From assembly GCF_021155775.2 (NCBI RefSeq), contig NC_060236.1:35364548-35428547 (forward strand): a DNA stretch of 64,000 nt. The letters are read 5' to 3'. Source of the stretch: Neodiprion pinetum. Its lineage: Eukaryota; Arthropoda; Insecta; Hymenoptera; Diprionidae. The stretch's first letter is position 1, and each line of letters opens with the position of its first letter. The notes beneath the pieces are model-generated. The model did no database searches and was not told where the DNA came from. It worked only from the letters and a program-made list of their open reading frames with translations. Of this stretch, positions 36,260-48,400 are shown piece by piece. A program made the position numbers and the translations under genes.

Positions 36260-38251
36260 AAACTCCAGCATATTGCAATCATGAGTATGAAAACAACGTA
36301 GTAAGTTCGAATTGTTTAATTTGTGTACCGTAACTTTCAAACCATTGGTGCCTGGAATAAATTCTGGCACTTTTGAAAATAAGTGTAAGAACTTTCTTCG
36401 AGAAATCCTGACTATTTGATTATATTTTTTGTGACTGCAACTGGGGCATGGAACTTTTAAAGTTATGTAGTACTCCTACCTTCACCGATCGAGCGAACTC
36501 ACCTTTTTTCTTCCTTCGTTGAATAAACAAATGACCGGAAAGGGTTCAAATTTCACCGGTGTATTTCCCGAATTCCGAAAATCGTAAAAAAATGTTCGGT
36601 TTTTGACACATGTTATTTTTTCCACATTTTCCGCATTTGAGGGATCAAAAAGTGCATAGCTGAGATCCTTTGCGCAATTTCGGAAAGGATGAAGAGTAAA
36701 ATGAGCCATTGTGAGACTATTTTCATGCAATGTTGAGGTCGCTAGACGAGAACTAGGAATTACAATAATGTTGTAAATCAAAGGTGCTCTTACGATTAGC
36801 TGGGTGCACGGCCGAGCGTCCTTGTTTGGTTGTGCACTATGGGTTGTAAAATTTTTAGGGTTATCGAATGTTTCAGAATCTATTTAAGGGAGCGTTCTGA
36901 AATTTGAGCCAGCGCTCAAAACTCCCTAGGACAGAGGCAGAGCTACCCACGAACTCGGCAGCGCAAAAGAGATAAGAGATTGTTGCAAGCACTTTGTGTC
37001 TGTACATTCATTATTCTACAAATTGTATAGGTGAAGAATCAGCTGCAGTTTTGATTTTACTAGGCTTTGATTCTGCAACGTTATAATCACTGAAGGAAAT
37101 CTTACGTGAAAACTATTACAAAGTTCGGGTTCAATACCAGGTAAGTCGAAAGAACCACAAAAACTATCGTAATATTACATTTTGTATAATATTTGTCAAT
37201 TTGAAATATTAATATCCAATGTAAACCCAATTTCCTTTCACTAATTTGAGTCGAACTTCACAAAATATCCAACTAATGACCGTTTTAGACCTGCGCTTAA
37301 ACTACATTCAAAGTACTGATTGATTTAAAAATAATAATCGGAGATGCTGAAGAAATAGATTACTTTTTTTTGATTAATTGATTCTTGATTTGATGCGTAT
37401 TGAATCGATGCGATGTAAACATGTCCATTATTGTTGCCTCTCTTGCTCTCTTAGTCGGCAAAATGGAAGAGGGATTCAAGTAATTGCGCATGCGCGTTCA
37501 GTACCGGAGATGCATATGAAATGTGATGAAACAGATGCTAAATGTGTAACCCTCGCTTTATACACTACGAGTTCACGACATGATGTCTACGGTTCCCACA
37601 GACAACTTATCGGATGGTCCATATTTTCCCATTCCGTCACCATACAGCCGATTATGCAGTTTGTGTTTGATTCCATCTTTTTTCACAACCATAACGTGTA
37701 CATTGCTCTTTATTGATATTTTGTGTACATTGTAGTTTATGTAATAATGGACGATAATTATCTTCAGTGAAACACTGCGATACTGTATATAGTGTCCAGT
37801 CCCATCTGTAGTTAATAACCTGAATGCTTATTGAGTTCGGATGAGACATACAAACTGTTAATATTTCAAAAGTTTTAACACGTGTGCAATTATTAATACT
37901 AATAACACCCAATTGTCATGTTCATACAGATGAAATAAATATTTTATTTGATCGACGCAGCGTTTGGTCACTTCATTGTACAGCCCTATCCAGTCTCATA
38001 ACCTAATTAATCTTATCGATCAGAGCACAGAGCGCCCATTGGGTATTGAGTGATTAACGTACTTTAATCATAATATTATTTTACTTATTTTTCTTCCGTA
38101 TGCACGACTGGCAAGCTAAAGACAGTAGTAATTTTGGATCCGATTGTACCGACCAGTTTCTCAACCTAACCTTAAACCGTGTTAAAAGTATCTGAGTACT
38201 GTCTGCAGAGTATCGGTCGTTGAGAGAAGCCAAAGTGCTGAAGCGTTAAAC
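36260..38251. other. Upstream region of SUCLG2
   Basis: It contains half of a TTAA-type MITE (36461-36552) and otherwise no recognisable coding region. The final 150 bases before 38252 should hold the SUCLG2 promoter and 5' untranslated region, including a CAACCTAACCTTAAAC motif near 38161-38176. I see no TATA box. Confidence 0.4.
36461..36552. mobile_element. Half copy of a TTAA-flanked (piggyBac-like) MITE
   Basis: Directly after TTAA (36457-36460) the sequence AGTTATGTAGTACTCCTACC starts a terminal repeat followed by GAGCGAACTCACC. The inner part (to GGGTTCAAATT) matches the interior of the full copy at 47771-47926 in inverted orientation. The second arm is missing, so this copy is truncated. 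Confidence 0.7.
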
Positions 38252-40415
38252 ATGTCGCGATTCCTTGTTCAAAGAGCCTCGCTCTTGGTTAATTCGTTCA
38301 AAAATGTATCACGGGTGTTTCTTATCCCTGTGAGGAATTTGAACCTTCTTGAATATCAGAGTAAATTACTACTAAGAGACAGCGGTGTGTCTGTACAAAA
38401 TTTCGCTATAGTCGACGACTTGAAATATGCCCCAGAAGTCTTAAACAAATTCAGTAAGTATATCTATTTAAATATTAAGTCATGTTAGTATAACTTGCGA
38501 GCTTCAGAATGTCTCATATTTGCAACTGATCGGATCATACGTGCAAACGTTCAGTACATTTTTTTACGTTACAGATGCGGCTGAATACGTGGTAAAGGCT
38601 CAAATTCTGGCAGGAGGGAGGGGTAAAGGTCACTTTGATAATGGATTCAAGGGTGGTGTACACATCACTAAAGAGTAAGAGCAATTCTGCTAGAATAGAT
38701 AATAATCGATATTCTTGCGGAAAAACCTTCCCACAGATTACATTCGGCAAGAATAGTAAAATAGCATTGTTGGTTACATTGTTGGAATTTATGTTTCTTG
38801 ATATTTCAAAATCTCGATTTATGATTTATAAACGTATAAACCATTTTATCAAGACCTCACAATATTCATAATTTCATCTACAGAGAAATTAGATATCTAT
38901 TTAAATACCAATTGATTTTTGTTGTAATTTAATGTGACTCTTTGCTCGTGTACAATTTGTAATACAAAATAGTATCTTATATTTAGGTTCTTTAACCTTC
39001 ATAGATTGTGTTTGAGAATTGAATATTGCTAAGGGTTAGTTTCTTTGCTTCCAAATTGAAATTTATTTCGAGGATGAATTTGAAGCAAGAAACCCGGCTT
39101 TAAATTATAGTCGTAAAAATTCGTATGAAAACTTTGTAGACACGAGAAGCTTCTGGAAATTGTAAAGAACATGTTGGGGCATCGTTTAATAACAAAACAG
39201 ACGCCCAAGGATGGGATTGTGGTGAATAAAGTGATGGTTGCCGAATCGGTTGACATCGTGAAGGAGACATACGTTTGTATTTTAATGGATAGGCAGCATA
39301 ACGGTCCGGTATTGATAGCCTCTCCAGCAGGTGGAATGGACATTGAAGCGGTTGCTGAAAAAACGCCGGATTTAATAAAGACCATACCACTTGACATTTA
39401 CGAGGGAATTACAGAGAGCATTGCCAAAGAAGTAGCAAATTTCTTAGGTTTTGGAGATAAGTTGTTGCTGGACAAAACTGTTGCTGAATTGAGGAATTTG
39501 TGGAAGTTGTTTGTTGACATAGATGCGCTGCAGATCGAGATAAATCCTTTGGTAGAAACCAAGGATAAGCAAATCATCGCTGTTGATGCTAAAATATCGT
39601 TTGACGACAACGCTCAGTACAGGCAGCAAGACATATTCTCTTTGGACGACGCTGGCGAAGATGATCCGAGAGAAGTAGAGGCGTCGAAGTTCAGCTTGAA
39701 TTACATCGGAATGGACGGAAATATTGGATGCCTCGGTAATCTAGTTCTTCCCCGCATATTCCTACAAAAATTTTGATCGTTACCAGAACAATGTTTCTTG
39801 CTCACAATGTATTCCGATGCATTTATAATATCGCAATATGTGATTGACGTATAGTTAACGGAGCTGGGCTAGCCATGGCAACTATGGATATAATTAAGTT
39901 AAACGGGGGAACGCCAGCTAATTTCTTGGACGTTGGAGGTAGCGTTAAGGAAGATCAAGTATATCAAGCTTTCCGAATTCTCACCGAAGGTAAATAAATT
40001 CTACGTTGATTCTCGACTGCGAGATTATCATTTGACTAATGGAAACACTTCGAGAATGTTGTAATACTTTCGATATTAAATTCAGATGCCAAGGTGGAAG
40101 CTATTCTTGTCAACGTTTTCGGCGGTATAGTAAACTGCGCAACGATAGCCAATGGAATTGTGGGAGCGGCTCGTAATCTTGGCTTGAAAATCCCACTTGT
40201 GGTCAGATTGGAAGGTAATATTGTTTATCACCTCATTTTCGGACTATTTTAGAAAGGCACAGCGATTTTTGATGCAAACGAACTATTTTGTTATGCAACT
40301 AGGTACGAATGTTATGGAAGCCAGAAAAATACTTGCGGAATCTGGGTTACCGATTCTTTCAGCTTCCGATCTGGATGAGGCTGCTAAAAAAGCCGTTGCG
40401 GCGATAAGACAATAG
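38252..40415 (+). CDS. SUCLG2: Succinyl-CoA ligase [GDP-forming] beta subunit, mitochondrial
   Basis: Six exons (38252-38453, 38575-38674, 39140-39735, 39855-39989, 40086-40214, 40303-40415) join in phase to 424 residues, close to the family's usual length. With the alpha subunit this enzyme converts succinyl-CoA and GDP plus phosphate to succinate, CoA and GTP in the TCA cycle. Residues 1-30 are Arg-rich without acidic residues, as for a mitochondrial presequence. LLEYQSK (about 32-38) starts the ATP-grasp domain; AGGRGKG (80-86) is its glycine loop. VNGAGLAMAT (300-309) and VNVFGGIVNC (353-362) are conserved blocks of the CoA-ligase domain. KVMVAE, MDRQHNGPVL and VVRLEGTNV favour the GTP-type subunit over the ADP-type (SUCLA2). 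The exon 3 acceptor (ACTTTGTAG) has a weak pyrimidine tract, but the phase is right. Confidence 0.95.
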
Positions 40416-40539
40416 GCATAGCCGTCCACCATCGACGTTTATCGATAAATTTCCTTGTTCAAGACTGTGTAACTTGTACCTTTGCTCAAATATAGTAACA
40501 TTTCACGTGGTGTACAATACCGTAGCTGTACATAGCTGT

Positions 40540-40545
40540 AATAAA
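40540..40545 (+). terminator. Poly(A) signal of SUCLG2
   Basis: An AATAAA hexamer lies 125 bases after the stop codon. A second one lies near 40735, so two 3' ends are possible. Confidence 0.5.
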
Positions 40546-40758
40546 ATTATACCATGAATGATATATGTCGTTGTTTACGAAGTTGTAAGTGGTGTAATAA
40601 TCGAAGAAGAGAGTGGAAAAGTTTTATAATTAGTAGAGGAGTGTGAATACTGATAGTAGTGGTTAATCTATTCAGAATTTTCCATTGGATGCTGATATAG
40701 AAGCAATGATTTATACTGTAAATGCATTTTTATTGAAATAAAGTTTGCTTGAAAATGA

Positions 40759-40962
40759 TTGAATTCTTTAATGAATGCATTTCAAGTTCCGATCAATTTC
40801 CAAGCTTTAGCTAACTACTCAACACAGCTGCAGATGTCCAATAAGTTTGGAGCTCAGTATTTCCGTCAAGGCCTTAATTTGAAACCTTTGGACTTGGGTG
40901 ACTTTGTAGTCCAACCAATAAGCTGGAACCGATTCAGGAGAAGTAAACCAAACTTAGAGTAG
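40759..40962 (+). other. Short open stretch of unknown origin
   Basis: The frame is open for 67 codons, 340 bases after the SUCLG2 stop. It has coding-like composition (for example NKFGAQYFRQGLNLKPLDLG) but no family that I recognise. Its frame begins with TTG; the first ATG is at about 40771. There is no obvious partner exon. It may be a fragment of a decayed gene or element, or may lie in an extended 3' region of SUCLG2. Confidence 0.2.
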
Positions 40963-42574
40963 AAATCGTTTATAAACATCGTCTAACGAGCAGGGTTCAA
41001 TAATTATATTCGAATGCCAAGTTAGGAGAAGGTTGAAACATGTACTGTATACGTGTGCGCGACTGATCTCGGACTCGCTACTAGCTTGCAGTCATTTCAT
41101 TCATACCCATATAGGGCTTGTAATTTCCAACCGACTTTCGAAGCTAAGTAATGCCCTGGGGATCGACCGACACTCACGTCATCCGTCGCCCCCACCATAA
41201 GAAGATGATAAGTAAATGCTCTGCATGTCTAGTGGAATAAAAAACCACCCAACACTTTCGACAGATTACTTTCTTTTGAAAGAAACATGATAAGGAATTA
41301 TATACCCGCTGTGTATGAAGGATATTATTGGCGAGATTTGTTAGAAGATTATATCCTCGCCCAAATGAGTAACGAATGAGTTGTCTCACTTAAATTCGCG
41401 CAGTTAGGCTTTCTTCGGACCTTTGACAATGAGCTTATAGGTATACGGGACTCGAGATGTACGCACACATTCGTGTTGCGTCAGCTTTAACGTGGTAGGC
41501 AGATAACATTCAACAGTTGCTGTATATGTATACGTATAATACAAGTATAAAGCTGATATAAATTGTGCAAATGTAGACTATTACCAAAAGAGGTAACACA
41601 GCATGACGCGATAAGTGCGAACAGCATATTGTGGTAGGATACTTACAGTCGTTGAGCATATAATGGTATACTGGTCATGGACTCCTGATACAAACTTTAA
41701 AAAGTGACCATGTTCTATTCAGCATTACAGTATTCATATGAAGCTATATTTTTTTAGTAGGTGAAGAGCGCTTTTGAGATATTTATAAAAAAATATACAT
41801 TATTCATTTATAATAATAATAATAATAGTAATATTTATTATAAAAAATGAATCGTAGAGAGTTAATGAATTGGGTATGAATGTACGACTGATTTTGGCTT
41901 TAGGTCAATGTGTTTACGCTAAGAACCGAAATAAATCATTGGATCCTCCTGCGGCACAAATTTAACTCGAACATAGAATTAAAATTAGGCGATGAATCGC
42001 GTTATCGCGACGTCACGGAATCTGGTGAGAAGCGAGTCACAGACTTGGTCATTGTTTCGAGTTGGCCTGACTTTGAACTATTTTTCAGGCTATAAGCACT
42101 AAATAGTACAAAGCTTTCAAATATAGTTTCGAGAGTATAAACGTGCAAAGAGTAGTTGCACGTAATAATAGAAACGCTAGAATGAATCCGCGGAAAAAGT
42201 ATCCGCAAATTTTCATGCAGATGCCTAAAATCATTCCCTGGCAACTTTTCATTTGCACTTGCTTGAACGGTAGGAGAAATTCATGAAACGAAATTGTAAA
42301 CGTAAACGCGCCAAGGAAGTCGCTGCGGCGGGCAAAAAGGAATTACCCTGATTTGCATCGGCTCCTTCCACGAAGGTACGTCACGGCTGGCGCCTGGTTG
42401 ACTCGCTTGTCCCCATAGTCATACGTATTCACACTCACACTTTCGTTGAAAAATCTGACCGATCATTTGTATGTGGCATACCGCGTTCGTCGTGTATATG
42501 TATATAGATGTATATATAGCCATCCCCGCAGTCCCTGAAGGGTAAGAACGAGGAGCGGCGTTCTATTCTTGGCA

Positions 42575-42836
42575 AACTTCAGTTGGATCTGCTTTCGCGC
42601 TGGTAATACCGACAGTTAACGCCAGAGAGTGATCCGCTCAAGAACTCACCAAAAACTTGACCGTACCGTAGGAGACCAGCCCACGTATCAGCAGACCACT
42701 TCCTCCAGGTCGAGCTTTGCCGAGCTTTACACATTTTCAGTCTTTATCTAGCCACAGCGATCGACGGGTACTCAAGAAATTGGATTTAAAGTGCTCATCA
42801 GAACAGCAGCATCAGCTTCCAGTCGTACCAGTTGAG
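42575..42836 (+). promoter_or_regulatory. Candidate filamin promoter and untranslated first exon
   Basis: A TATA-like run (TATATATAGCC, about 42511-42521) is followed about 60-70 bases on by an initiator-like CTTCAGTT (near 42577). A relatively G+C-rich, non-coding block then ends in a good donor, CAGTTGAG|GTGAGG (exon end 42836). The next acceptor that fits is at 45379, 24 bases before the filamin ATG. The exon start is approximate. Confidence 0.35.
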
Positions 42837-43946
42837 GTGAGGTGAAAATCTTAGAACGAATCTTGCGAAACACTCTGGCTTACAGGTATAAGTTTAACCC
42901 CGATTGGGACCAGAAGATACTCGTATAGATTCGACCATGTTTTGTGAAAAAACTTCTTTATCAGAATGAGTGTGAAATAACCGCGGATTGTTGACGATCA
43001 CGATGATGATCATGATGGGCTCTACGCCAGTTTGAGTATTTTCCTTTCGATTTTAAGCTCGGCATATTTTCTTTACCGTAATATTTTGCAGAAGAAGTGT
43101 TTCAATCTTAAGTAAAATCATCCCGAGTGTTCCAATACATACACGATTGATAAGTTCACCGACTGTACGTGACTATGCAGTGAGTGACCGTTTATAGCTG
43201 CCAGACGTTATTCGTTTGTTTTGCAAGTGCCCGTAATCTTTGGTTCACCTGTTCAACTCGACTCGCCGCTGTTTCGTTGTATTGCGTATAGTAAACACAC
43301 ATGGACATATGTGTACTGAAATTATCAATTCAATTCCAAGAATCACTGCGGCTAGGGTTTTTGTGATACATTTTTCTGAATGAAAGCAAATCATGACAGT
43401 CGCTAATTTCTGTTAAATAACATTAGACATTTGCACGCTTTTTGCAACGCTTTAAACTGTATCATGGCTGAGGATCGCGAAATTTCGCTACAGCCGCTGA
43501 TATCGAAATTTGAGACCTGTACTGGTGATGCGAAATTCTATTTTGACCTAGACGCTCTTGCGCAGTATTATACGACAGAATGAAAAATTCATTTTTATGA
43601 TGACAGAATGAATCTTCTTTGGTATCTCGAAAAACCTTGTCTACATTCGTATAGATAGTTGTACGTGGGCTGTAGTGAGCAGGGGTCTATTTCGAGACAA
43701 TTTTACGTTTAAAAAAAAATAAAAAACCGACTCAGCTATTTATCTTTGTTCTCCCGGTCGATATACAAAAAACGGAAAACGAAAAGCAGAATATCGTAAA
43801 TTCTTCCCGTTATATATTGCAGATGCTATCTTTTTCAGTTAATCAAGTCTGATAGAAAATTAAAATTTTTCATGCTGGACGTCGTTTTATAATAGAACAG
43901 GAGGTCCATTAAACTGGCATCTTTTTGAGCACGACGCAGATCTGAA

Positions 43947-44090
43947 AGGACCAACAAAACAAAACCAGATTGTACCATAGTTCGGTTGCGCATCATCAGG
44001 TGTGGTCTGGAGGTTTTTCAAGGTTTAACGAAACAAAAACGGATGATATGATAGTTCGGTTGCATATTTTTAGGCGTCGTAAGTGCGAAC
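43947..44090 (+). repeat. Diverged tandem duplication, two units of about 70 bp
   Basis: Both units share AACAAAACAAAACCAGAT or AACGAAACAAAAACGGAT, followed by ATAGTTCGGTTGC. The units are strongly diverged. No function is apparent. Confidence 0.45.
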
Positions 44091-45403
44091 GGTCTATACA
44101 TAGTCGGATCAAGCTAATAGACTGTCATATTCGCGTTAACTGATTAAATAGAGCATTAGCTTACGAGTTATTTTAATTCAAAGTAGGGATACTTTTTGCC
44201 TATGTTTTCTAAAATTGTGACTTAGAGTAGATTTTTGTTACTCAATAGGATTGCGAAATTATTTTCCAAGTTTGTTTCTGAGCTCGGGTTCCTCGTTGCG
44301 GGTTCGCTTGCGCAACAATTGCTGTATGATATTCATGTAAAGAAAAGTGACACGCCACCTTATTCCAGTTGCCTGAAGAACGCGGGTATCAGGATAACGC
44401 TATTCATTGTTAGACAATAAGACTCTATTCTATGAAGACGTCGGACACCTTGCGCCACGTGAACCACAAAAAAATTCAGTGCATTGCAGATCGTCAAGAA
44501 TCTTAAGCCTGCAGATTAACGCGGTATGCATATCACAATGTGGGCATCTATCGGTGCACAGAAATGATACAGTTCTACCAAAATCTATAGAGTTGGGCTA
44601 CAGAACAGGTTTTTTTTTCATATAAACGTGGTCGGTCCACGGTGTTGTCATTCATCGAAGCCTTTATACATGCTAAATATTTTATAATTGCTACGTAACA
44701 ACGATTCCAAAGTAACATGTATTCGCAATTTATAGAATAACTCTTCAGTACATTTATCAGAACTTCATTAACTTGCCGTCCTTACCGCAAGCTGACCGGC
44801 GACCGCATAGATTGCGGTCTCCGTATTTAGATATGTGATGCAATAGTCCGTACGGCGCTAGCAAGAACAAGGACAATTGTTTATTTAAGCAAAATTGTTT
44901 ACTGTTTGAAATAAGTATGATCTTTTCCTGCAGGTACGGAGACGAACTGAGACGGAAAAGCTGAAAGACCGGGAGAGGGCAAATACGCAATAGCGCATTG
45001 TCTTCGAGATTGGTGGGGAGATTGAGAAAAAGAAGGTGAGGTCGCATTTTGATGATCATCCCAAGATACCCGATTGCAGGGTATAGTTTTCGCTACATTG
45101 TATTATCGTAGCTGGAATTGAAGTGCCCGTTTTAGTGGCCAGCTGATCACTTCTGTACCATCGGCAATTAGGATCAGGCTGACGTGGTTTCCTCCCGCTT
45201 ATAAACGGACAGCTGGAATCCAAAGCACACGAAGCTACGCTGATCGCTAGCGGCATCTACCCTCGTCACTACCATCAGCGAAAACCTTACCACCACATTC
45301 ACATTTCACCGCACGCACAACCGGCGTATTGCCACTACCATATTTCCTTACCACCTCTATAAGCACTGCGATACTCCAGGCCTAAGGAGAGGTGGTTCAT
45401 AAA

Positions 45404-48400
45404 ATGAATAACAATGATAAGTCAGTCGAGAGCGGGAACTCCGCCGAGGAGGAAGACGAGATGATCGCGACAGAGCGGGAGTTAGCTGAGGACGCTAAGT
45501 GGAAGAGAATCCAACAGAACACATTCACCAGATGGGCGAACGAGCATCTCAAATGTGCCAGTAAAACGATTGGGGATCTCGAGACCGATTTGTCGGACGG
45601 GCTGAGACTGGTTACACTGATCGAGGTGTTGTCCCAGAAGAAACTACCCAAGCACAACAAACGACCTAACTTTCGTTCCCAGAAGCTTGAAAATGTATCG
45701 GTTGCCCTCCAGTTCCTCAGCGATCAGGGAATACGCATCGTTAACATTGGTAAGTGAAGTTATGCGCATGCCACCTACTCCGATTACGCTGACATTGGCA
45801 CTGAAACTCCACCCTGCCGCGTTTGATAAGATACGCAATACAGCTTTTGCACACTGTGCTCTTACTCAATCGCGTAATAACGAAGTAGGTGTACCTGGGA
45901 GATAATTACAAGAATTGGCACCCGGACACTTCGCCACTTTGAGGCACGTCGTTGGTCATTGTCTTTTCGATTCAATGGTCTTTCAACACTGTACAATCCC
46001 TCGACAACAAAAGTATTAAAGGATCGAATTTCATCACACTTTTCAAATTTCCCCCGTGCATCGTGAAAATCTTTTGCTGGCAAACATTATAAATCGATGC
46101 ATGGATCGAAGCTTTGGGATGAGGTCGTTGTTTCGAAAAAGAAAGGTCACGTGGGGTACCGGCCTTTGCGCGCGCGCCCTAACCACGTGATATCAGCCGG
46201 CCGGCAACAACCACTTGTTGGTTCTTAATCGCGCGACTTTCGTATTATCCGAGGTGTATCGACTGAGCACAAAATAATTGGAATGAGCACCCCTTATAAA
46301 ATTTACGGCCGTTTAATTCTCCGTAACTGCTTAACTTTAGATTGGCAAACGGAGTGACGTTTATTATATTGCATTATATAACTTGTGTGAAAAATATTGT
46401 GGAGATTTTAATTGTTGTTTGACGGCATTTCGAACTCTTGGAAATGGCTTAGCTGCTCATTGGCAGGTTAGTTGCTTTATCTGAAAACTTGACTGGTGGT
46501 TGATAACGGATGATACGCGCAGCCGCTTGCAATTTGTAGCCCCACATAGAAATTTAGAAGCATTTACGGGGAGCGACACTGTGAGCACTCGTACGCGTTT
46601 AAAGAAGATGACGTTTGTTTGGCCTTCACCTGGTCTGCACAAGTAACGCCTACTTTCTCTTGGCTGGCCTGAAGCGACCTACCAACCATACGTGTGAACG
46701 TTTGGTCCTTCAATTGCGATATTTGAAATTTGATGAGGTATTAATGCCAAATGCAATGGCAATGTAAAAACGAAGAAGTCTGTACTAACTCAATACATAT
46801 ACGTATAACACAAGTTTGTTCTCACTTTAGATACTATAACATTGTACTAACAGGGCATGACGACCACCGTTTGTTGCTGTCTGCAAATTACTTTTGAGTC
46901 ATATCCTGTTGAATAAAAAATAATTGACGGATTCGCAGAACGTGAAATAAACAACGCCCATCATGATCAGACCAGAGCGATTAATACAAGATTCGTCACC
47001 GCCGCGCGTTCAGTACGAATTCATCCGCGATTCTACTTGGAAAATTGTTGGAATCACAGGACAAATGCAGCCTCTGTTAATCAGAAGTGTAAGCCATAAG
47101 TTACTTAGGAAATGACGTCCTCTGGAGCCGGTATGCAAGTTTAGTAGTGAAGTAATCTCTGACTCTGAGAAACGGATGACGTCATGGTACGAAAGCGTAT
47201 AACATAGGTGTATGTATACCGGGTCCGCGACGCCCGATCCTTCGTCCCCACCTCACGACTGAACTCTGCTCGATCGGCATTCCACTCAGGGATTCTGCCA
47301 GACCAGACGGGCCAGACTACCTGTTCTTTATAGACCCCGGTCAAATAAACAAAACAACATCGCCAACGTAGATATATGTGTATACATGAATTCCGAGAAC
47401 ATAATGGAATGAGATTGTCGAGTTTTCAGGATCGATACTGAGGTCATGATCGAATATGATAAAAAAGAGTTTTTGAAAAATCATAGAATCATGCTCTTGA
47501 ACAGCTTTTCGAAGCAAGTTAATGTTGGGCGAGAAGACAAAGATGAGGCACATGTGAAACAAGTCTTTCGTTTGTTCAACTGCAGCTATACACACCTATG
47601 TATACGTGTGCATATACATGTTTTTTTTTGGTCTTTCACGTCACGCGGTGGACTACGCTGTAGTTATAACTGTACATCGGACGATCTTCCGTTTGTCATG
47701 TCGTCCTGGTACCCATACGTGTTCCAAAATACGCAGACTCTGATTCGATTGGAGGGTTTGAAAGGCTTAAGGTCGTGTAGTACTCCCACCTTTACGGACC
47801 GAGCAAACTCACCCTTTTTCTTCATATATTAAATAATTTGAACCCTTTCTGTTCGTTTTTTTATTTAATACAGGAAGAAAATGGGTGAGTTTTTTCGGTC
47901 GGTATGGGTAGGAGTACCACATGACCTTAAAGACGATCGCACAGATTTTTTTCGCTCCCATGATAATTGTGATACAATTTTTTGAAGATTACGAATGCGC
48001 ATATTTTTTATAAGCCCACATTGGTTGGATGTTTTCTAAATCTATCTGAAGTCGGCCGAGGATTTGAACGATATAGGTTCCGAGCAAGAATCTTGATAAG
48101 TCTAGATTCAAAAGGTTATTATTCTTTATCTACGTGATATACTTGACCCTCTTCACTCTTGAGTATATCGACCGTATACATACATATGTAGCAACTTGGA
48201 ATAACAATCAACAGCGAATCGGGTTAGACGATGGTTTTTCAGTCCAATGAATAAGAATAATCTTTCTGGTATTTCAGAAGAAAAAAGTGTAGCGATTCTT
48301 GCAAAGCTGTGATTGCATTACTGAACAGTACATCGTTCATAGGATTTTCTTTTTCGTATGGCATAAACTTCTCCGATCTGCCAACTCTCTTAAATCGATC

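Larger units (their letters stand above)
40963..45403. other. Region between SUCLG2 and the filamin start codon
   Basis: No separate protein gene was found. The candidate untranslated first exon of filamin lies at about 42575-42836. A weak tandem duplication lies at 43947-44090. AGCACTGCGATACTCCAG (ending at 45379) is a plausible acceptor for the exon holding the start codon. Confidence 0.4.

Noticed and set aside
41120..41175. Possible 5S rRNA or 5S-derived SINE fragment (CGAAGCTAAGTAATGCCCTGGG)
   Set aside because: The resemblance covers only about 20 bases with several mismatches, and no promoter boxes or flanking 5S sequence are present.
45392..45403. Earlier filamin start at 45392
   Set aside because: The codon there is GTG. 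The first in-frame ATG is at 45404.
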